Origin: Comamonadaceae bacterium
GTDB lineage: Bacteria > Pseudomonadota > Gammaproteobacteria > Burkholderiales > Burkholderiaceae_C
NCBI GenBank assembly: GCA_013297875.1
Contig: JAAFIW010000003.1
Coordinates: forward strand, 124,001-188,000
Direction: 5' to 3'
Length of the DNA: 64,000 nucleotides
Positions 1-8,785 of this stretch are shown one piece after another; within the stretch, counting starts at the first letter, position 1, and every line of letters begins with the position of its first letter. The notes beneath the pieces are model-generated. The model ran no database searches, was not told the origin of the DNA, and saw only the letters and a program-made list of their open reading frames with translations. The position numbers were made by a program, and so were the translations under genes.

Positions 1-532
1 CGGCGAATGGTTGTTGGTCTCTGGTGTCGGCGGGCTGGGGCATCTGGCCGTGCAGTACGCCAAAGCCATGGGGCTGCAGGTCTGCGCGCTGGACATTGAC
101 GACGCCAAGCTGGCCCACGCCACGCAGCTGGGGGCCGAGGCAGAGGTGAACGCCCGCAGCGCTGACGCGGTGGCTGAAGTGAAAAAAATCACTGGCGGTG
201 GCGCACATGGCGTGCTGATCACCGCACCTTCGCTCGGTGCGTTTAAACAAGGCGTGGCCATGACGCGCAAGCGCGGCACCTGCGTGCTGCTGGGTTTGCC
301 AGCGGGGGAGTTTCCGTTTCCGCTGTTTGATGTGGTGCTCAACTGCATCACGGTGCGCGGCTCGCTGGTGGGCACCCGCCAAGACATGGCCGAGGCACTG
401 GCCTTTGCCGCCGACGGGAAGGTGAAAGCCGTGATTGAAACGCAGCCGCTTTCAGCAATCAACCAGGTGCTGGACCGTCTGCAACGCGGCGACGTGGCCG
501 CGCGGGTGGTGCTGGACTTCGCCAGTGTTTAA
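1..532 (+). CDS. Zinc-type alcohol dehydrogenase, C-terminal part (cut by window start)
   Basis: The 5' part lies outside the window; about 177 residues are visible, in frame from position 2. The glycine-rich nucleotide-binding turn GVGGLGHLAVQYAKAMG is near the visible start, followed by DIDDAKL, where an acidic residue at the end of the second beta strand normally contacts the ribose of NAD(H). This is the Rossmann and C-terminal half of a medium-chain zinc dehydrogenase that oxidises alcohols or reduces aldehydes; the catalytic zinc ligands would be upstream. The frame ends in TAA. A copy of the dispersed AATAGCTGCTTGAGCAG element follows the stop. Family assignment is firm, substrate unknown. 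Confidence 0.85.
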   Translation, partial: GEWLLVSGVGGLGHLAVQYAKAMGLQVCALDIDDAKLAHATQLGAEAEVNARSADAVAEVKKITGGGAHGVLITAPSLGAFKQGVAMTRKRGTCVLLGLPAGEFPFPLFDVVLNCITVRGSLVGTRQDMAEALAFAADGKVKAVIETQPLSAINQVLDRLQRGDVAARVVLDFASV

Positions 533-545
533 GTCAGCGTCATTC

Positions 546-591
546 AGTCACTATTATTTTGATAGCTGCTTGAGCAATGAATACATGGGCT
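546..591 (+). repeat. Dispersed TAGCTGCTTGAGCA element, copy 1
   Basis: Contains GATAGCTGCTTGAGCAATG followed by AATACATGGGCT, in forward orientation. It lies between the dehydrogenase stop and the DASS transporter start. Confidence 0.8.
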
Positions 592-632
592 GTCGACCGT
601 TTCTTCATAAAAAACCCTTGCAGGAGACGCGC

Positions 633-2147
633 ATGACCGCCCCATCAACCGCCACCGCGCCGCCCATCTCGGGCAGTAACCTCGTCAAACGCCTGGGTCT
701 GCTGGTGGCGCTGGCCATCTTGCTGGCCCTGGTTTTGATGCCCACGCCCAAAGGGCTGCCCTACGCGGGGCAGGTGATGCTGGGCATTCTGGCTTTTGCG
801 GTGGTGGTCTGGATGACCGAGGCGCTGGACTACGCGGTGAGCGCGGTTGTGATTGGCGCACTGATGGTGTTTTTGCTGGCCTATGCACCCGATGCAGCCA
901 AACCCCTGGGTGCGGACATGGGTACCAGCGCCGCGCTGGGCTTGGCCTTGTCGGGCTTTTCCAATAGCGCGGTGGCGCTGGTGGCGGCTGCCTGCTTCAT
1001 TGCGGCGGCCATGACGGCCACCGGCCTGGATCGGCGCATTGCGCTGAGCGTCTTGTCAAAGGTGGATGCCCGCCCCAACAGCATCGTGATTGGGGCGATG
1101 GCGGTGGGTTTTCTCCTGTCGTTCATCGTGCCCAGCACCACCGCGCGGGTGGCATGCCTGGTGCCCATCATGATGGGCTTTATTCTGGCCTTCAAGGTGG
1201 ACAAGCACAGCCGGTTTGCCGGGCTGTTGGTCATCACCGCCGCGCAAACGGCGAGTGTCTGGAACATCGGCATCAAAACGGCGGCGGCGCAAAACATGGT
1301 GGCCATCGGCTTTATTGAAAAGCAGTTTGGCGTGGGCATCACCTGGCTGGAGTGGTTTATTGCCGGTGCGCCGTTTTCGGCCCTGCTCAGCGTGGCGGTC
1401 TACTTCATCATGACCCGCATGATGAAGCCGGAGATGGCGCAGATTCAAGGCGGCAAGGCGGCCATTGCAGAACAGCGGGCAGCCATGGGCCCGATGAGCG
1501 TGCGCGAGTTCAAGCTGCTGGCCATTGTGCTGGTCCTGTTGGGCTTTTGGGCCACTGAAAAACTGCTGCACGATTTCGATACCGCTTCCACAACGCTGGC
1601 TGCCGTTGGCCTGATGTTGCTACCCCGCCTAGGCGTGATGGACTGGAAAGAATCGCAACGCGGCTTCCCCTGGGGCACGGTGGTGTTGTTTGCCATTGGC
1701 ATCAGCCTGGGCGCGGCCCTGCTGCGCACGCAGGCGGCCGGGTGGCTGGCCAACCTGATCGTGCAAAACCTGGGCCTGGCCCAGGCCAGCGCCTTGACCA
1801 TCCTCATGCTGCTGTCGCTGTTTCTGGTGGTGATTCACCTGGGTTTTGCCAGCGCCACCGCACTGGCGTCGGCCATGATTCCCATCGTCATCAGCGTGCT
1901 GGCAGCGGTGCAAACGCCGGGCATCAACATGATTGGCATGACCATGCTGCTGCAGTTTGTGGTGAGTTTCGGGTTCATCCTGCCAGTGAATGCGCCGCAA
2001 AACATGATTGCCTACAGCACCGACACCTTTGACGCGCGAGACTTCATACGCACCGGCTTGGTCATCACGGCGGCTGGCATGGCTTTGCTATTGGTTTTTG
2101 CCCTGACCTACTGGCCATGGATGGGCTACATGACAAAAGCCGGGTAG
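633..2147 (+). CDS. DASS-family (SLC13-like) anion symporter
   Basis: A 504-residue integral membrane protein with roughly a dozen hydrophobic segments. It resembles the divalent anion:sodium symporter family (dicarboxylates, sulfate and related anions). The two substrate hairpins of the family can be placed: FIVPSTTARVACLVPI in the first half, with STT where SNT is usual, and FILPVNAPQNMIAYST in the second half. The start at 633 is chosen because AGGAG at 622-626 gives normal spacing; an open frame runs further upstream through the dispersed repeat but is not protein-like. The two downstream YeeE/YedE genes suggest sulfur-anion transport, but dicarboxylate transport is equally compatible. 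Confidence 0.85.
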   Translation: MTAPSTATAPPISGSNLVKRLGLLVALAILLALVLMPTPKGLPYAGQVMLGILAFAVVVWMTEALDYAVSAVVIGALMVFLLAYAPDAAKPLGADMGTSAALGLALSGFSNSAVALVAAACFIAAAMTATGLDRRIALSVLSKVDARPNSIVIGAMAVGFLLSFIVPSTTARVACLVPIMMGFILAFKVDKHSRFAGLLVITAAQTASVWNIGIKTAAAQNMVAIGFIEKQFGVGITWLEWFIAGAPFSALLSVAVYFIMTRMMKPEMAQIQGGKAAIAEQRAAMGPMSVREFKLLAIVLVLLGFWATEKLLHDFDTASTTLAAVGLMLLPRLGVMDWKESQRGFPWGTVVLFAIGISLGAALLRTQAAGWLANLIVQNLGLAQASALTILMLLSLFLVVIHLGFASATALASAMIPIVISVLAAVQTPGINMIGMTMLLQFVVSFGFILPVNAPQNMIAYSTDTFDARDFIRTGLVITAAGMALLLVFALTYWPWMGYMTKAG

Positions 2148-2232
2148 CGCCGCCGCTAGTGATTGCGCATGACTGCAATCCGATTTTTGTTCAGGCTTAG
2201 CGTAATCATTCGTGCTTTTGCAGGAGATACGT

Positions 2233-2664
2233 ATGACGATTGACTGGCCCAATTTCACCCCGTGGTCAGCGCTGGGCGGCGGCCTCATGTTGGGCTTGGC
2301 CAGCGCGCTTTTCATTCTGGTCAACGGGCGCATTCTGGGCATCAGCGGCATCGTGGGTGGCTTGATGCGCCCGCAGTCCAAGGATGTGGGTTGGCGCCTC
2401 TCTTTCCTGTTGGGCTTGCTGATCGCCCCTCTGCTTTACCTGTTGCTGGTGGGGCCGGTTGCGGCCCGCATCGATGCTGGCTGGGCCACCGTGGTCGTAG
2501 CCGGTTTGCTGGTGGGTTTTGGCACGCGCTATGGCTCGGGCTGCACCAGCGGCCATGGCGTGTGCGGCCTGTCGCGCCTGTCACCGCGTTCGCTGGTGGC
2601 CACGCTGGCATTCATGGGTGCGGGCTTTGCGACGGTGTTTCTGTTGCGGCACGCACTGGCCTGA
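2233..2664 (+). CDS. YeeE/YedE half-transporter, N-terminal-type subunit
   Basis: A 143-residue protein with four hydrophobic segments and the motif [21 protein letters not shown], which is the cysteine-containing signature of the YeeE/YedE (DUF395, TsuA-like) family. Relatives import thiosulfate or sulfur compounds, or partner with persulfide-handling enzymes. The long single-chain version is here split into two genes; this is the first half. AGGAG at 2222-2226 precedes the chosen ATG, although an open frame begins slightly earlier. The second half starts 19 bp downstream, so they are surely co-transcribed and probably form one transporter. Confidence 0.85.
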   Translation: MTIDWPNFTPWSALGGGLMLGLASALFILVNGRILGISGIVGGLMRPQSKDVGWRLSFLLGLLIAPLLYLLLVGPVAARIDAGWATVVVAGLLVGFGTRYGSGCTSGHGVCGLSRLSPRSLVATLAFMGAGFATVFLLRHALA

Positions 2665-2683
2665 TGCTTCAAGGAGCAGGCAG

Positions 2684-3124
2684 ATGAACCGCATTTCAGA
2701 GTTTTTTGTCGGCCTGCTGTTTGGCGCTGGCCTGATCGTCTCGGGCATGACCGACCCGGCCAAGGTATTGGGCTTCCTGGATCTGTTTGGTGCCTGGGAT
2801 CCTTCGCTGGCCCTGGTGATGGGTGGTGCCATTCTGGTCGGGGTGGTTGCTTTTGCCATCGCCAAAAAGCGCACAACCACATTTCTGGGCGGTGCCATGC
2901 GCCTGCCGGTCGCACGCGAGATCGACAAGTCGCTGGTGCTGGGCAGCTTGCTGTTTGGCGCTGGCTGGGGCCTGGCTGGCTTTTGCCCGGGGCCTGCACT
3001 GGTCTCGCTGGCGGCAGGGCAACCCAAGGCAGCAGCGTTTGTATTGGCCATGGTGGTGGGTATGGCGGTGCATGAGTGGATGCAGCCGGGCACACCGCCC
3101 CCGGTAGCGAGCGACGCGCGCTAA
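2684..3124 (+). CDS. YeeE/YedE half-transporter, C-terminal-type subunit
   Basis: A 146-residue membrane protein beginning at an ATG preceded by AAGGAG. It has [19 protein letters not shown] near the N-terminus and [15 protein letters not shown] in the second half; the GFCPGPA cysteine motif is the counterpart of GSGCTSGH in the upstream gene. Pairs of such half-size proteins are common in proteobacteria and are usually linked to sulfide, persulfide or thiosulfate metabolism. No sulfur dioxygenase or ArsR/BigR regulator is visible beside it, so the substrate is inferred only from the family. Confidence 0.85.
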   Translation: MNRISEFFVGLLFGAGLIVSGMTDPAKVLGFLDLFGAWDPSLALVMGGAILVGVVAFAIAKKRTTTFLGGAMRLPVAREIDKSLVLGSLLFGAGWGLAGFCPGPALVSLAAGQPKAAAFVLAMVVGMAVHEWMQPGTPPPVASDAR

Positions 3125-3576
3125 AGAACCGCTGATTGGCCCCCTGAATCTCCGCGCTGACTGAGCAGGGCGCGGAGCCCCTTCAAACAGAAACCCCGTT
3201 CAGGCTGGGCTGAGGAGCGCAAAACCCAGTGGATCAGGGCACGTGCTTGTCTGAGCCGTAGGCGAGTTTGCACATGACCCCACTGGGTTCGAGCACCGCA
3301 AGGTGCCCGTCGCTTCGCGACGGGACCCAGACTGCCGGGTCGCTTTTTCTTTGCTCACGTTCTTTTGGCGAAGCAAAAGAAAGGCAGTCGCTGTCGGGCG
3401 ACCCCGACATCTGCGTACGCTACGGAGCCCAACTTTGCTACTGAATGAGTAGCATCATGCACCCCACCAATGTGCACGTGAGTCCAGGTCCTGGGCGCCG
3501 GGTGCCGTCCAGCTCTTCAAAGGGGTCGCGTCGTAGCCGCAACACCACCACACCATTGCGAGCCAGTCTTTGTGCT
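3125..3576. other. Non-coding stretch with a dispersed-repeat block
   Basis: About 450 bases without a credible gene, between converging transcription units. Most of 3200-3430 looks like a composite interspersed repeat: CCCACTGGGTTCGAGCACC leads into the hairpin below, then a T-rich track and a second inverted pair around 3360-3381. No promoter or RNA gene was recognised. Confidence 0.6.
3306..3381. repeat. Interspersed repeat core with two hairpins
   Basis: A perfect inverted repeat CCCGTCG-CTTCG-CGACGGG spans 3306-3324. A second pair, TTCTTTTG and CAAAAGAA around GCGAAG, spans 3360-3381. The combination resembles repeats seen between convergent genes in Comamonadaceae. It could serve as a bidirectional terminator, but no clean U-tract follows the first stem. 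Confidence 0.6.
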
Positions 3577-4380
3577 TCATGCGGCCAAAGACTCGTGGCG
3601 GCTTGTCTCAACTGCCGCCATCAGCCGCTGCGGATTCACAATTCGGATGTGGCGTTTGTCAACCTCCAGCAGGCCTTGGTGTGCGAAGGCCGAGAAGGTG
3701 CGGCTGACGGTTTCCAGCTTCAAACCCAGGTAACTGCCAATCTCGGCCCGCGACATGCGCAGGTGGAATTCGCTGGACGAGTATCCAAGCGCTTTTAGGC
3801 GCAGCGACAGGTTCAACAAAAACGCGGCCAGCCGCTCCTCGGCGCTCATGCTGCCCAACAGCATCAGCAAGCTGTGCTCGCGCACGATCTCGCGGCTCAT
3901 CAACCGCGTCAGCGCTTGCTGCAAGCCGCTACCGTCCACCGACGGGTTCATCAGCAATGCATAGGGAATGGCGCAAATCTCGCTGTCTTCCAGCGCAATG
4001 GCGTCGCTGGCGTGGCGTGCGTAGGCCACCGCATCCAGGCCCAGCACTTCTCCTGCCATGTGAAAACCGCTGACCTGCTCGCGCCCATCGGCCAAAGTCA
4101 GGCTGGACTTGAAGGTGCCGCTGCGCACGGCGTAGATGTAGCGAAAGGCATCGCCACCCCGGTACAGCGTTTGGCCAGCTTTGAGCCTTCGGCGGCTGAA
4201 GTCCATGCCGTCCAGCCTGTCCACATCCAGGTCGGTCAAGCCGCAGGGCAAACACAGCTCCCGCAGGTGGCAGGAGGAACACGGGGCTTTGAGTGGCGCG
4301 ACCGATGGGGGCAAGCTGGCAACGCGCAGGGGCACAAAGCGCATGGGTGCTGTGGGTGCGTCCAGGGTGGCAGTTGACAT
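3577..4380 (-). CDS. fnr: FNR-type oxygen-sensing transcriptional regulator
   Basis: A 267-residue Crp/Fnr-family protein. Cysteines 34, 37 and 43 (CSSCHLRELC) plus Cys136 in SEICAIPY match the four ligands of the oxygen-labile [4Fe-4S] cluster of FNR; Cys46 is extra. A cyclic-nucleotide-type beta barrel (about 60-150) and a dimer helix precede the helix-turn-helix, whose recognition helix LKLETVSRTFSAF carries the E-SR residues that read TTGAT-N4-ATCAA. Under low oxygen the protein should dimerise and activate anaerobic genes. It is the last gene of a same-strand run (kinase, regulator, regulator, fnr), and a matching operator lies at 7198-7211. Only 24 bp separate it from the upstream response regulator. 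Confidence 0.93.
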   Translation of the reverse strand: MSTATLDAPTAPMRFVPLRVASLPPSVAPLKAPCSSCHLRELCLPCGLTDLDVDRLDGMDFSRRRLKAGQTLYRGGDAFRYIYAVRSGTFKSSLTLADGREQVSGFHMAGEVLGLDAVAYARHASDAIALEDSEICAIPYALLMNPSVDGSGLQQALTRLMSREIVREHSLLMLLGSMSAEERLAAFLLNLSLRLKALGYSSSEFHLRMSRAEIGSYLGLKLETVSRTFSAFAHQGLLEVDKRHIRIVNPQRLMAAVETSRHESLAA

Positions 4381-4404
4381 GGTGCTCTCCTAGTGAATGG
4401 GTAC

Positions 4405-4788
4405 TTACAGGTCTGAACCGGGTGCATGGGTAGCGTTTTGCACGGCTTGTGCGAGTTGTTCGGATTCACGGCTCTTGTCGAGGAAACAGGCGGCACCCTG
4501 GCTGAGATAGCGCTGGCGAAAGGCTGGCCCCGAGTCGTTGCTGAAAACCACAAAGGCAATCTCGGGGTGCACACCACGAACCGTCTGCAAGACCTGAAGA
4601 CCCGAGCCCTCGGTCAGTTGCACATCCAGCACCACCACATCGGGGCGGGTGGCCAAAATGCCGTCAATGGCCTCCTGCGCGCTGCTGGCATAGCCCACGA
4701 TGGTCATGGCATGCCTGGACAGCAGGGTGCTGACACGATCCCGAATGAGGGCGGAGTCGTCAACGAGGAAAATTTTGAGGGGCTGCAT
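4405..4788 (-). CDS. Single-domain response regulator
   Basis: A 127-residue CheY-like receiver with no output domain. DD at 10-11 and Asp55 in VVVLDVQL form the acidic pocket, FSND supplies the Ser/Thr switch position and LDKS the conserved lysine. The ATG at 4788 is chosen because the longer open frame adds an Arg-rich stretch with no resemblance to a receiver. It lies directly upstream of fnr and downstream of a NarL-type regulator and PAS kinase, so it may take phosphate from that kinase and act by protein contact. Partner and output are unknown. Confidence 0.85.
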   Translation of the reverse strand: MQPLKIFLVDDSALIRDRVSTLLSRHAMTIVGYASSAQEAIDGILATRPDVVVLDVQLTEGSGLQVLQTVRGVHPEIAFVVFSNDSGPAFRQRYLSQGAACFLDKSRESEQLAQAVQNATHAPGSDL

Positions 4789-4930
4789 GGCGTTTGGGCA
4801 TGCCCTCACTGTGCGTGGCAGCGCGCCGCCGCGCCATCGGCGGCGGCTGAAAATGACGTCAGACAACGCCGCGATGTGGTGGGCGCTGCGTCCGACTGCC
4901 GCTCGGAATTTTCCGAGTTGGCCGACTCGA

Positions 4931-4973
4931 CGCTATGTTTTTTGTAGCTACTTGAGCAATTAGTCTCTGGGCT
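4931..4973 (+). repeat. Dispersed TAGCTGCTTGAGCA element, copy 2
   Basis: GCTATGTTTTTTGTAGCTAC then TTGAGCAATTAGTCTCTGGGCT, forward orientation, diverged from consensus in the second half. It sits in the 232-bp gap (4789-5020) between the two regulator genes, upstream of the receiver-fnr pair. Confidence 0.75.
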
Positions 4974-5020
4974 ACCGGCTGTTTTTGCTTGAAAACGGCA
5001 AAACAGTGGCGGTATGGGGC

Positions 5021-5668
5021 CTACAGATCCAGCGAATCCGCCAATCCGTGCTTCATCGCATAACGAACCAGGTCGCTGACATTGTTCAAACCCAGCTTGC
5101 CCATGAGATTGGATTTGTGGGTGCTGACGGTTTTGACCGACAGCGTCAGCCGGCCCGCGATGTCGGTGGCTGACAGGCCCGCCACCAGCAGCCGAAACAC
5201 CTCAAACTCACGATCCGACAGGCTCTCGTGCGGCGCGGCCTGGCTGGCGCCGGGCATGGCACCCAAGGCCAGTTGCTGGGCCACCTCGGCGCTGATGTAG
5301 GCGCCGCCTGCTGCGACTTTACGAATCGCTTGCTCCAACTGCTCGGGTGCGCTTTCTTTGGTGAGGTAACCGCTGGCCCCTGATTTGATGGCACGCACCG
5401 CGTATTGCAGCTCCTGGTGCATGCTGAGCACCAGAATGCGCAGCTTGGGGTTTTCAGCGTGCACCAGCTTGATCAACTCCATGCCGCTGCGTCCGGGCAT
5501 GGACAAATCCAGCATCAGCACCTCAAAGCTCAGCTCGCGCACCCGCTGCAAGGTCTGCGTGCCATCGGCCGCTTCCCCCACCACCTGCATGCCGGGCGCT
5601 GACGACACCAGGCGCTTCAGGCCCTCGCGCACGATGGTGTGGTCATCGGCAATGACGATGCGAATCAA
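5021..5668 (-). CDS. NarL/FixJ-type response regulator
   Basis: A 215-residue two-domain regulator. The receiver (1-120) has DD at 8-9, phospho-acceptor Asp54 in VLMLDLSMPG, LSMH at the switch position and TKES with the conserved lysine. The LuxR-type helix-turn-helix (about 148-212) contains LSDREFEVFRLLVAGLSATDIAGRLTLSVKTVSTHKSNLMGKL, shown here only as a landmark of family identity. Its start codon overlaps the stop of the kinase gene by four bases (ATGA), so the two are translationally coupled and form a cognate pair. Target genes are unknown; the divergent stress-protein genes are the obvious candidates. Confidence 0.92.
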   Translation of the reverse strand: MIRIVIADDHTIVREGLKRLVSSAPGMQVVGEAADGTQTLQRVRELSFEVLMLDLSMPGRSGMELIKLVHAENPKLRILVLSMHQELQYAVRAIKSGASGYLTKESAPEQLEQAIRKVAAGGAYISAEVAQQLALGAMPGASQAAPHESLSDREFEVFRLLVAGLSATDIAGRLTLSVKTVSTHKSNLMGKLGLNNVSDLVRYAMKHGLADSLDL

Positions 5669-7140
5669 GCGTTTGCTCCCGGTTCGTCTAGCGGAATGTT
5701 CACCGCAATGCGGGTGCCCTCGCCCGGCTGGCTGTCGATCTGCACGCTGCCGCGCAACAGCTCAGCCCGCTCCCGCAGACCCATCAGCCCCAGCGAGGCG
5801 GGCTTGCGGGGTGCCTGGGTGGCAAAGCCCTGGCCGTTGTCGTTGACCTTCAGCAGCACCGCGTCAAACGTTCGCTCCACGTCAACCCTGACCCGTGTTG
5901 CCTTGGCATGCTTGGCCACATTGGCCAGCGACTCCTGCACGATGCGAAACACCGCCGTGGCGTAGGGTTCAGCCAATTCCAGCTCCTCGTCCACCACCAG
6001 CTCGCAGGCCACACCCGTGCGCTGGGAAAAGCTTTGCACCAACCACTGGATGGCAGACACCAGCCCCAGGTCGTCCAGCAACAACGGGCGCAGGTCAGCG
6101 GCAATGCGACGGGTTGCACCCACCGTCGCGTCCAGAATGCTCAGCATGTCATCGATCTTGGCAGCAACCGACTGCACGTTGTGCGGCAGGTTGTCGCGCA
6201 TCCAGATGGCGTCCATCTTCAAGGCGGTGAGCGACTGCGCCAACTCGTCGTGCAACTCACGCGCCACCCGCGTTTTGTCGCTTTCAATGGCAGCGTGCGC
6301 CTGCACCGCAAAGCGCCGGACCGCTTCTTGCGACCGCACGCGCTCGGTGATGTCGCGCAGGATCACGGTGAACAGCTTGCCACTGTCGGCGTCCACCTGC
6401 GAAATCGACGCTTCCATGGGGAACTCTTCACCGCTTGCGCGCAGCCCCCACAGCACTGTGGCATCACCAGCGCGGCGCGAGGTGACATGGGTGGTGGCAA
6501 AGCGACGCACATGCGCCTGGTGACGGCTGCGAAACCGCTGCGGAATCAACATGTCCAGCGACTGGCCCATCGCTTGCTGGCGGCTGTAGCCAAAGAGGCT
6601 TTCTGCCGCGCGGTTGTACAAAACGATGTGCTGCGCGTCATTGACTGAAATGATCGCGTCCATCGCCGACTCCACCAGCGCAGACAAGCGGGCCACCAGC
6701 AGCGCCTTGTCCTGCTCAATGCGCACTTTTTCCGTCACGTCACGCAGGATCACGGTGAACAATTTGCCGTCGGACGTATCGATCTGCGAGATGGAAGCGT
6801 CCAGCGGAAACTGTTCACCACTCGCACGCACACCGTGGACCAAGGCCGTGCCACCCATGTGCCGCGAGGTCACACCCGTGGCGGCAAAGCGCTTCACATG
6901 GTCGCTGTGCACTTGCTGAAACTGCGCTGGAATCAGCCGGTGCAGCGGTTGCCCCAGCATCTGCTCGCAAGACCAACCAAAGATGCGTTCAGCGGCCCGG
7001 TTGTATTGCACGATGCGCTGACCGGCATCCATGGTGACGATGGCGTCCGTCGCCGAATCCAGCAGCCCCGCCAGACGGGCACTGGCATCGTCGGCCTGCA
7101 GCAGGGAGGCAAGGGGCGTGGGGCCAGCGTTCAGGGACAT
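5665..7140 (-). CDS. Soluble sensor histidine kinase with two PAS domains (NarX/HisKA_3 type)
   Basis: A 491-residue protein without membrane segments. Two closely similar PAS domains (about 20-145 and 150-270) each contain a YNRAAE..FG core and end in KLFTVILRDxTE. A HisKA_3 dimerisation domain follows, with the phosphoacceptor histidine in RVARELHDELAQSLT near residue 295. The ATPase domain has VNDNGQGF and GLMGLRERAELLRGS. Lack of membrane segments indicates a cytoplasmic signal such as redox state or a bound cofactor. It is coupled to the NarL-type regulator by an ATGA overlap and diverges from two universal stress genes across an FNR box. Confidence 0.92.
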   Translation of the reverse strand: MSLNAGPTPLASLLQADDASARLAGLLDSATDAIVTMDAGQRIVQYNRAAERIFGWSCEQMLGQPLHRLIPAQFQQVHSDHVKRFAATGVTSRHMGGTALVHGVRASGEQFPLDASISQIDTSDGKLFTVILRDVTEKVRIEQDKALLVARLSALVESAMDAIISVNDAQHIVLYNRAAESLFGYSRQQAMGQSLDMLIPQRFRSRHQAHVRRFATTHVTSRRAGDATVLWGLRASGEEFPMEASISQVDADSGKLFTVILRDITERVRSQEAVRRFAVQAHAAIESDKTRVARELHDELAQSLTALKMDAIWMRDNLPHNVQSVAAKIDDMLSILDATVGATRRIAADLRPLLLDDLGLVSAIQWLVQSFSQRTGVACELVVDEELELAEPYATAVFRIVQESLANVAKHAKATRVRVDVERTFDAVLLKVNDNGQGFATQAPRKPASLGLMGLRERAELLRGSVQIDSQPGEGTRIAVNIPLDEPGANA

Positions 7141-7197
7141 GCACGCAATCTACCGCACTTGCATGGATGAACGCGCCGTGCGCAAAGCCGCTTCGGT

Positions 7198-7211
7198 TTG
7201 ACCTACATCAA
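7198..7211. promoter_or_regulatory. Probable FNR operator
   Basis: TTGACCTACATCAA matches nine of the ten defined positions of the FNR consensus TTGAT-N4-ATCAA. It lies between the divergent PAS kinase and universal stress genes, 67 bp upstream of the stress-protein start, and an FNR-type gene is in the same cluster. Confidence 0.75.
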
Positions 7212-7277
7212 CTTCCACAGACCGCATTTGGCCAACACTGTGCATGTCCAAAAACCTTGTCCAGATTGGAGACCTCT

Positions 7278-7721
7278 ATGTACCAGCGCATCCTCGTCGC
7301 GACCGATGGCTCGCCATTGTCCAAAAAAGCCGTGAAGGCCAGTGTCGAACTGGCCAAGGCACTGAGCGCGGAATTGATCGCGCTGTATGTGGTGCCCCGC
7401 TACCCCATGAGCTACTTTGAGGGCGGAATGTCTGTCTCGGCAGACGAGGTGGCGCGCACTGAAAAGCACTGGGCCGATAAAGGTCAGGCGGTTGTTGATG
7501 CCGTGGTTCAGGGCGCGCAATCCGAAGGTGTTCAAGCCAAGGCCGTGGTCACCCACTCGGATCTGGTGGCCGAAACCATCATTTCATCGGCCAAAAAAAA
7601 ACAGTGCGACCTGATCGTGATGGCATCACATGGTCGCAAAGGCATACAGCGCGTGCTGCTGGGCAGCGAAACCCAGCATGTTTTAACGCACAGCCACACG
7701 CCGGTGCTGGTACTGCGCTGA
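7278..7721 (+). CDS. Universal stress protein, UspA family
   Basis: A 147-residue single Usp domain. MYQRILVATDGS at the N-terminus and MASHGRKGIQRVLLGSE near the C-terminus form the ATP-binding signature (HG-nine residues-GS), with Ala at the usual first Gly. The ATG at 7278 is chosen because the N-terminus then matches the family exactly; the longer open frame continues into the FNR box region. Anaerobically induced Usp proteins aid survival during energy starvation in related bacteria. With a second Usp gene 34 bp downstream and an FNR site upstream, an FNR-regulated usp operon is the natural reading. Confidence 0.92.
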   Translation: MYQRILVATDGSPLSKKAVKASVELAKALSAELIALYVVPRYPMSYFEGGMSVSADEVARTEKHWADKGQAVVDAVVQGAQSEGVQAKAVVTHSDLVAETIISSAKKKQCDLIVMASHGRKGIQRVLLGSETQHVLTHSHTPVLVLR

Positions 7722-7755
7722 CCTATTTTTCAAACCAACTGGAAAGGCCGACCAA

Positions 7756-8178
7756 ATGAAAATCCTGTGCGCCGCTGACGGCAGCAAATTCACCAAGAAG
7801 GCCCTGGCCTTTCTGACCACCCATGAAAACCTGGTGGGGCCCGAGGACGAACTCGTGGTGCTGCACGTCCAGCCGCCATTGCCCGCCCATGTGAGGGCCA
7901 TGATCACCAAAAAAACCGTTGACGACTACTACCGCGAGGAGTCGGAGAAGGTGATCAAACCCATCAAGCGCTTTCTGGATCGCCACAGCCTGCGTTACAG
8001 CGCCTCCTGGGTGGTGGGCCACGTGACTGACGAAATCGTTGCCACGGTAAAGCGTGACAAGGTGCACATGCTGGTTCTGGGCACCCACGGCTACGGCTTG
8101 GCTGGGCGACTGCTGATGGGCAGCGTGGCGCAGCAGGTATTGACCCACGTCGACGTGCCGGTGCTGCTCGTCAAGTAG
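7756..8178 (+). CDS. Universal stress protein, UspA family (second copy)
   Basis: A 140-residue Usp domain starting MKILCAADGSKFTKKAL. It carries the complete ATP-binding motif GTHGYGLAGRLLMGS near the C-terminus (G-2x-G-9x-GS), unlike the upstream paralogue whose first glycine is Ala. The two are diverged paralogues, probably co-transcribed from the promoter near 7200, and may hetero-oligomerise as Usp proteins often do. The next gene, ssb, converges from the other strand. Confidence 0.92.
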   Translation: MKILCAADGSKFTKKALAFLTTHENLVGPEDELVVLHVQPPLPAHVRAMITKKTVDDYYREESEKVIKPIKRFLDRHSLRYSASWVVGHVTDEIVATVKRDKVHMLVLGTHGYGLAGRLLMGSVAQQVLTHVDVPVLLVK

Positions 8179-8261
8179 CGCTTATCCGCTCGGCCTTCTG
8201 TCGGTAGTTCCCAGGAAGAAAACGACTTCATGAGCGGTAGGGCGCGATTCCCATTGGAAAT

Positions 8262-8759
8262 CTAGAACGGAATGTCGTCATCCATGTCGTCAAACCCGGT
8301 TGACGATTTCGCGGGTGCTTGCCGTGGTGCTTGTGCAGGTGCCATTGGGGGCCGCGACGCGGGAGCAGGTGCGCGGCGGGGGGCGCCGCCGCCTTCTTCG
8401 TCACCACCGGGGCTGCCCTGGCCCTGGCGGGTGCCCAAAAGTTGCATTTCCTGCGCGACGATGTCGCAGGTGTTTTGTTCCAGGCCGTCTTTGTTGGTGA
8501 ACTTGCCGTATTTGATGCGGCCTTCGATGTAGACCGGATTGCCCTTTTTCAGGTATTCACCGGCAATTTCGGCCAAGCGGTCGAAGAAGGTCACACGGTG
8601 CCACTCGGTGGTTTCAATGTTTTCGCCGGTGTTTTTGTCTTTGCGGCGGGTGGTGGTGGCCACGCTCACGTTGGCCACGGCCTGGCCCGAGGGCAGGTAG
8701 CGGATTTCGGGGTCGCGCCCGCAATTGCCCATCAAGATGACTTTGTTGACTGATGCCAT
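8262..8759 (-). CDS. ssb: Single-stranded DNA-binding protein
   Basis: A 165-residue SSB. The OB fold (about 1-110) begins [25 protein letters not shown] and includes [23 protein letters not shown] low-complexity Gly/Pro/Ala linker follows, ending in the acidic tip DDMDDDIPF, the conserved tail that recruits replication and repair proteins. It binds single-stranded DNA as a tetramer during replication, recombination and repair. An open frame extends far upstream of the true ATG but has no protein-like character. The neighbours are an MFS transporter and divergent uvrA, an arrangement common in Burkholderiales. Confidence 0.97.
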   Translation of the reverse strand: MASVNKVILMGNCGRDPEIRYLPSGQAVANVSVATTTRRKDKNTGENIETTEWHRVTFFDRLAEIAGEYLKKGNPVYIEGRIKYGKFTNKDGLEQNTCDIVAQEMQLLGTRQGQGSPGGDEEGGGAPRRAPAPASRPPMAPAQAPRQAPAKSSTGFDDMDDDIPF

Positions 8760-8785
8760 GGTGGTTCTCCAGAAACGGGCTGTGA

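Noticed and set aside
435-632. N-terminal extension of the DASS transporter
   Set aside because: The open frame crosses the dehydrogenase end and a repeat; the ATG at 633 has a good ribosome site and begins the family-like sequence.
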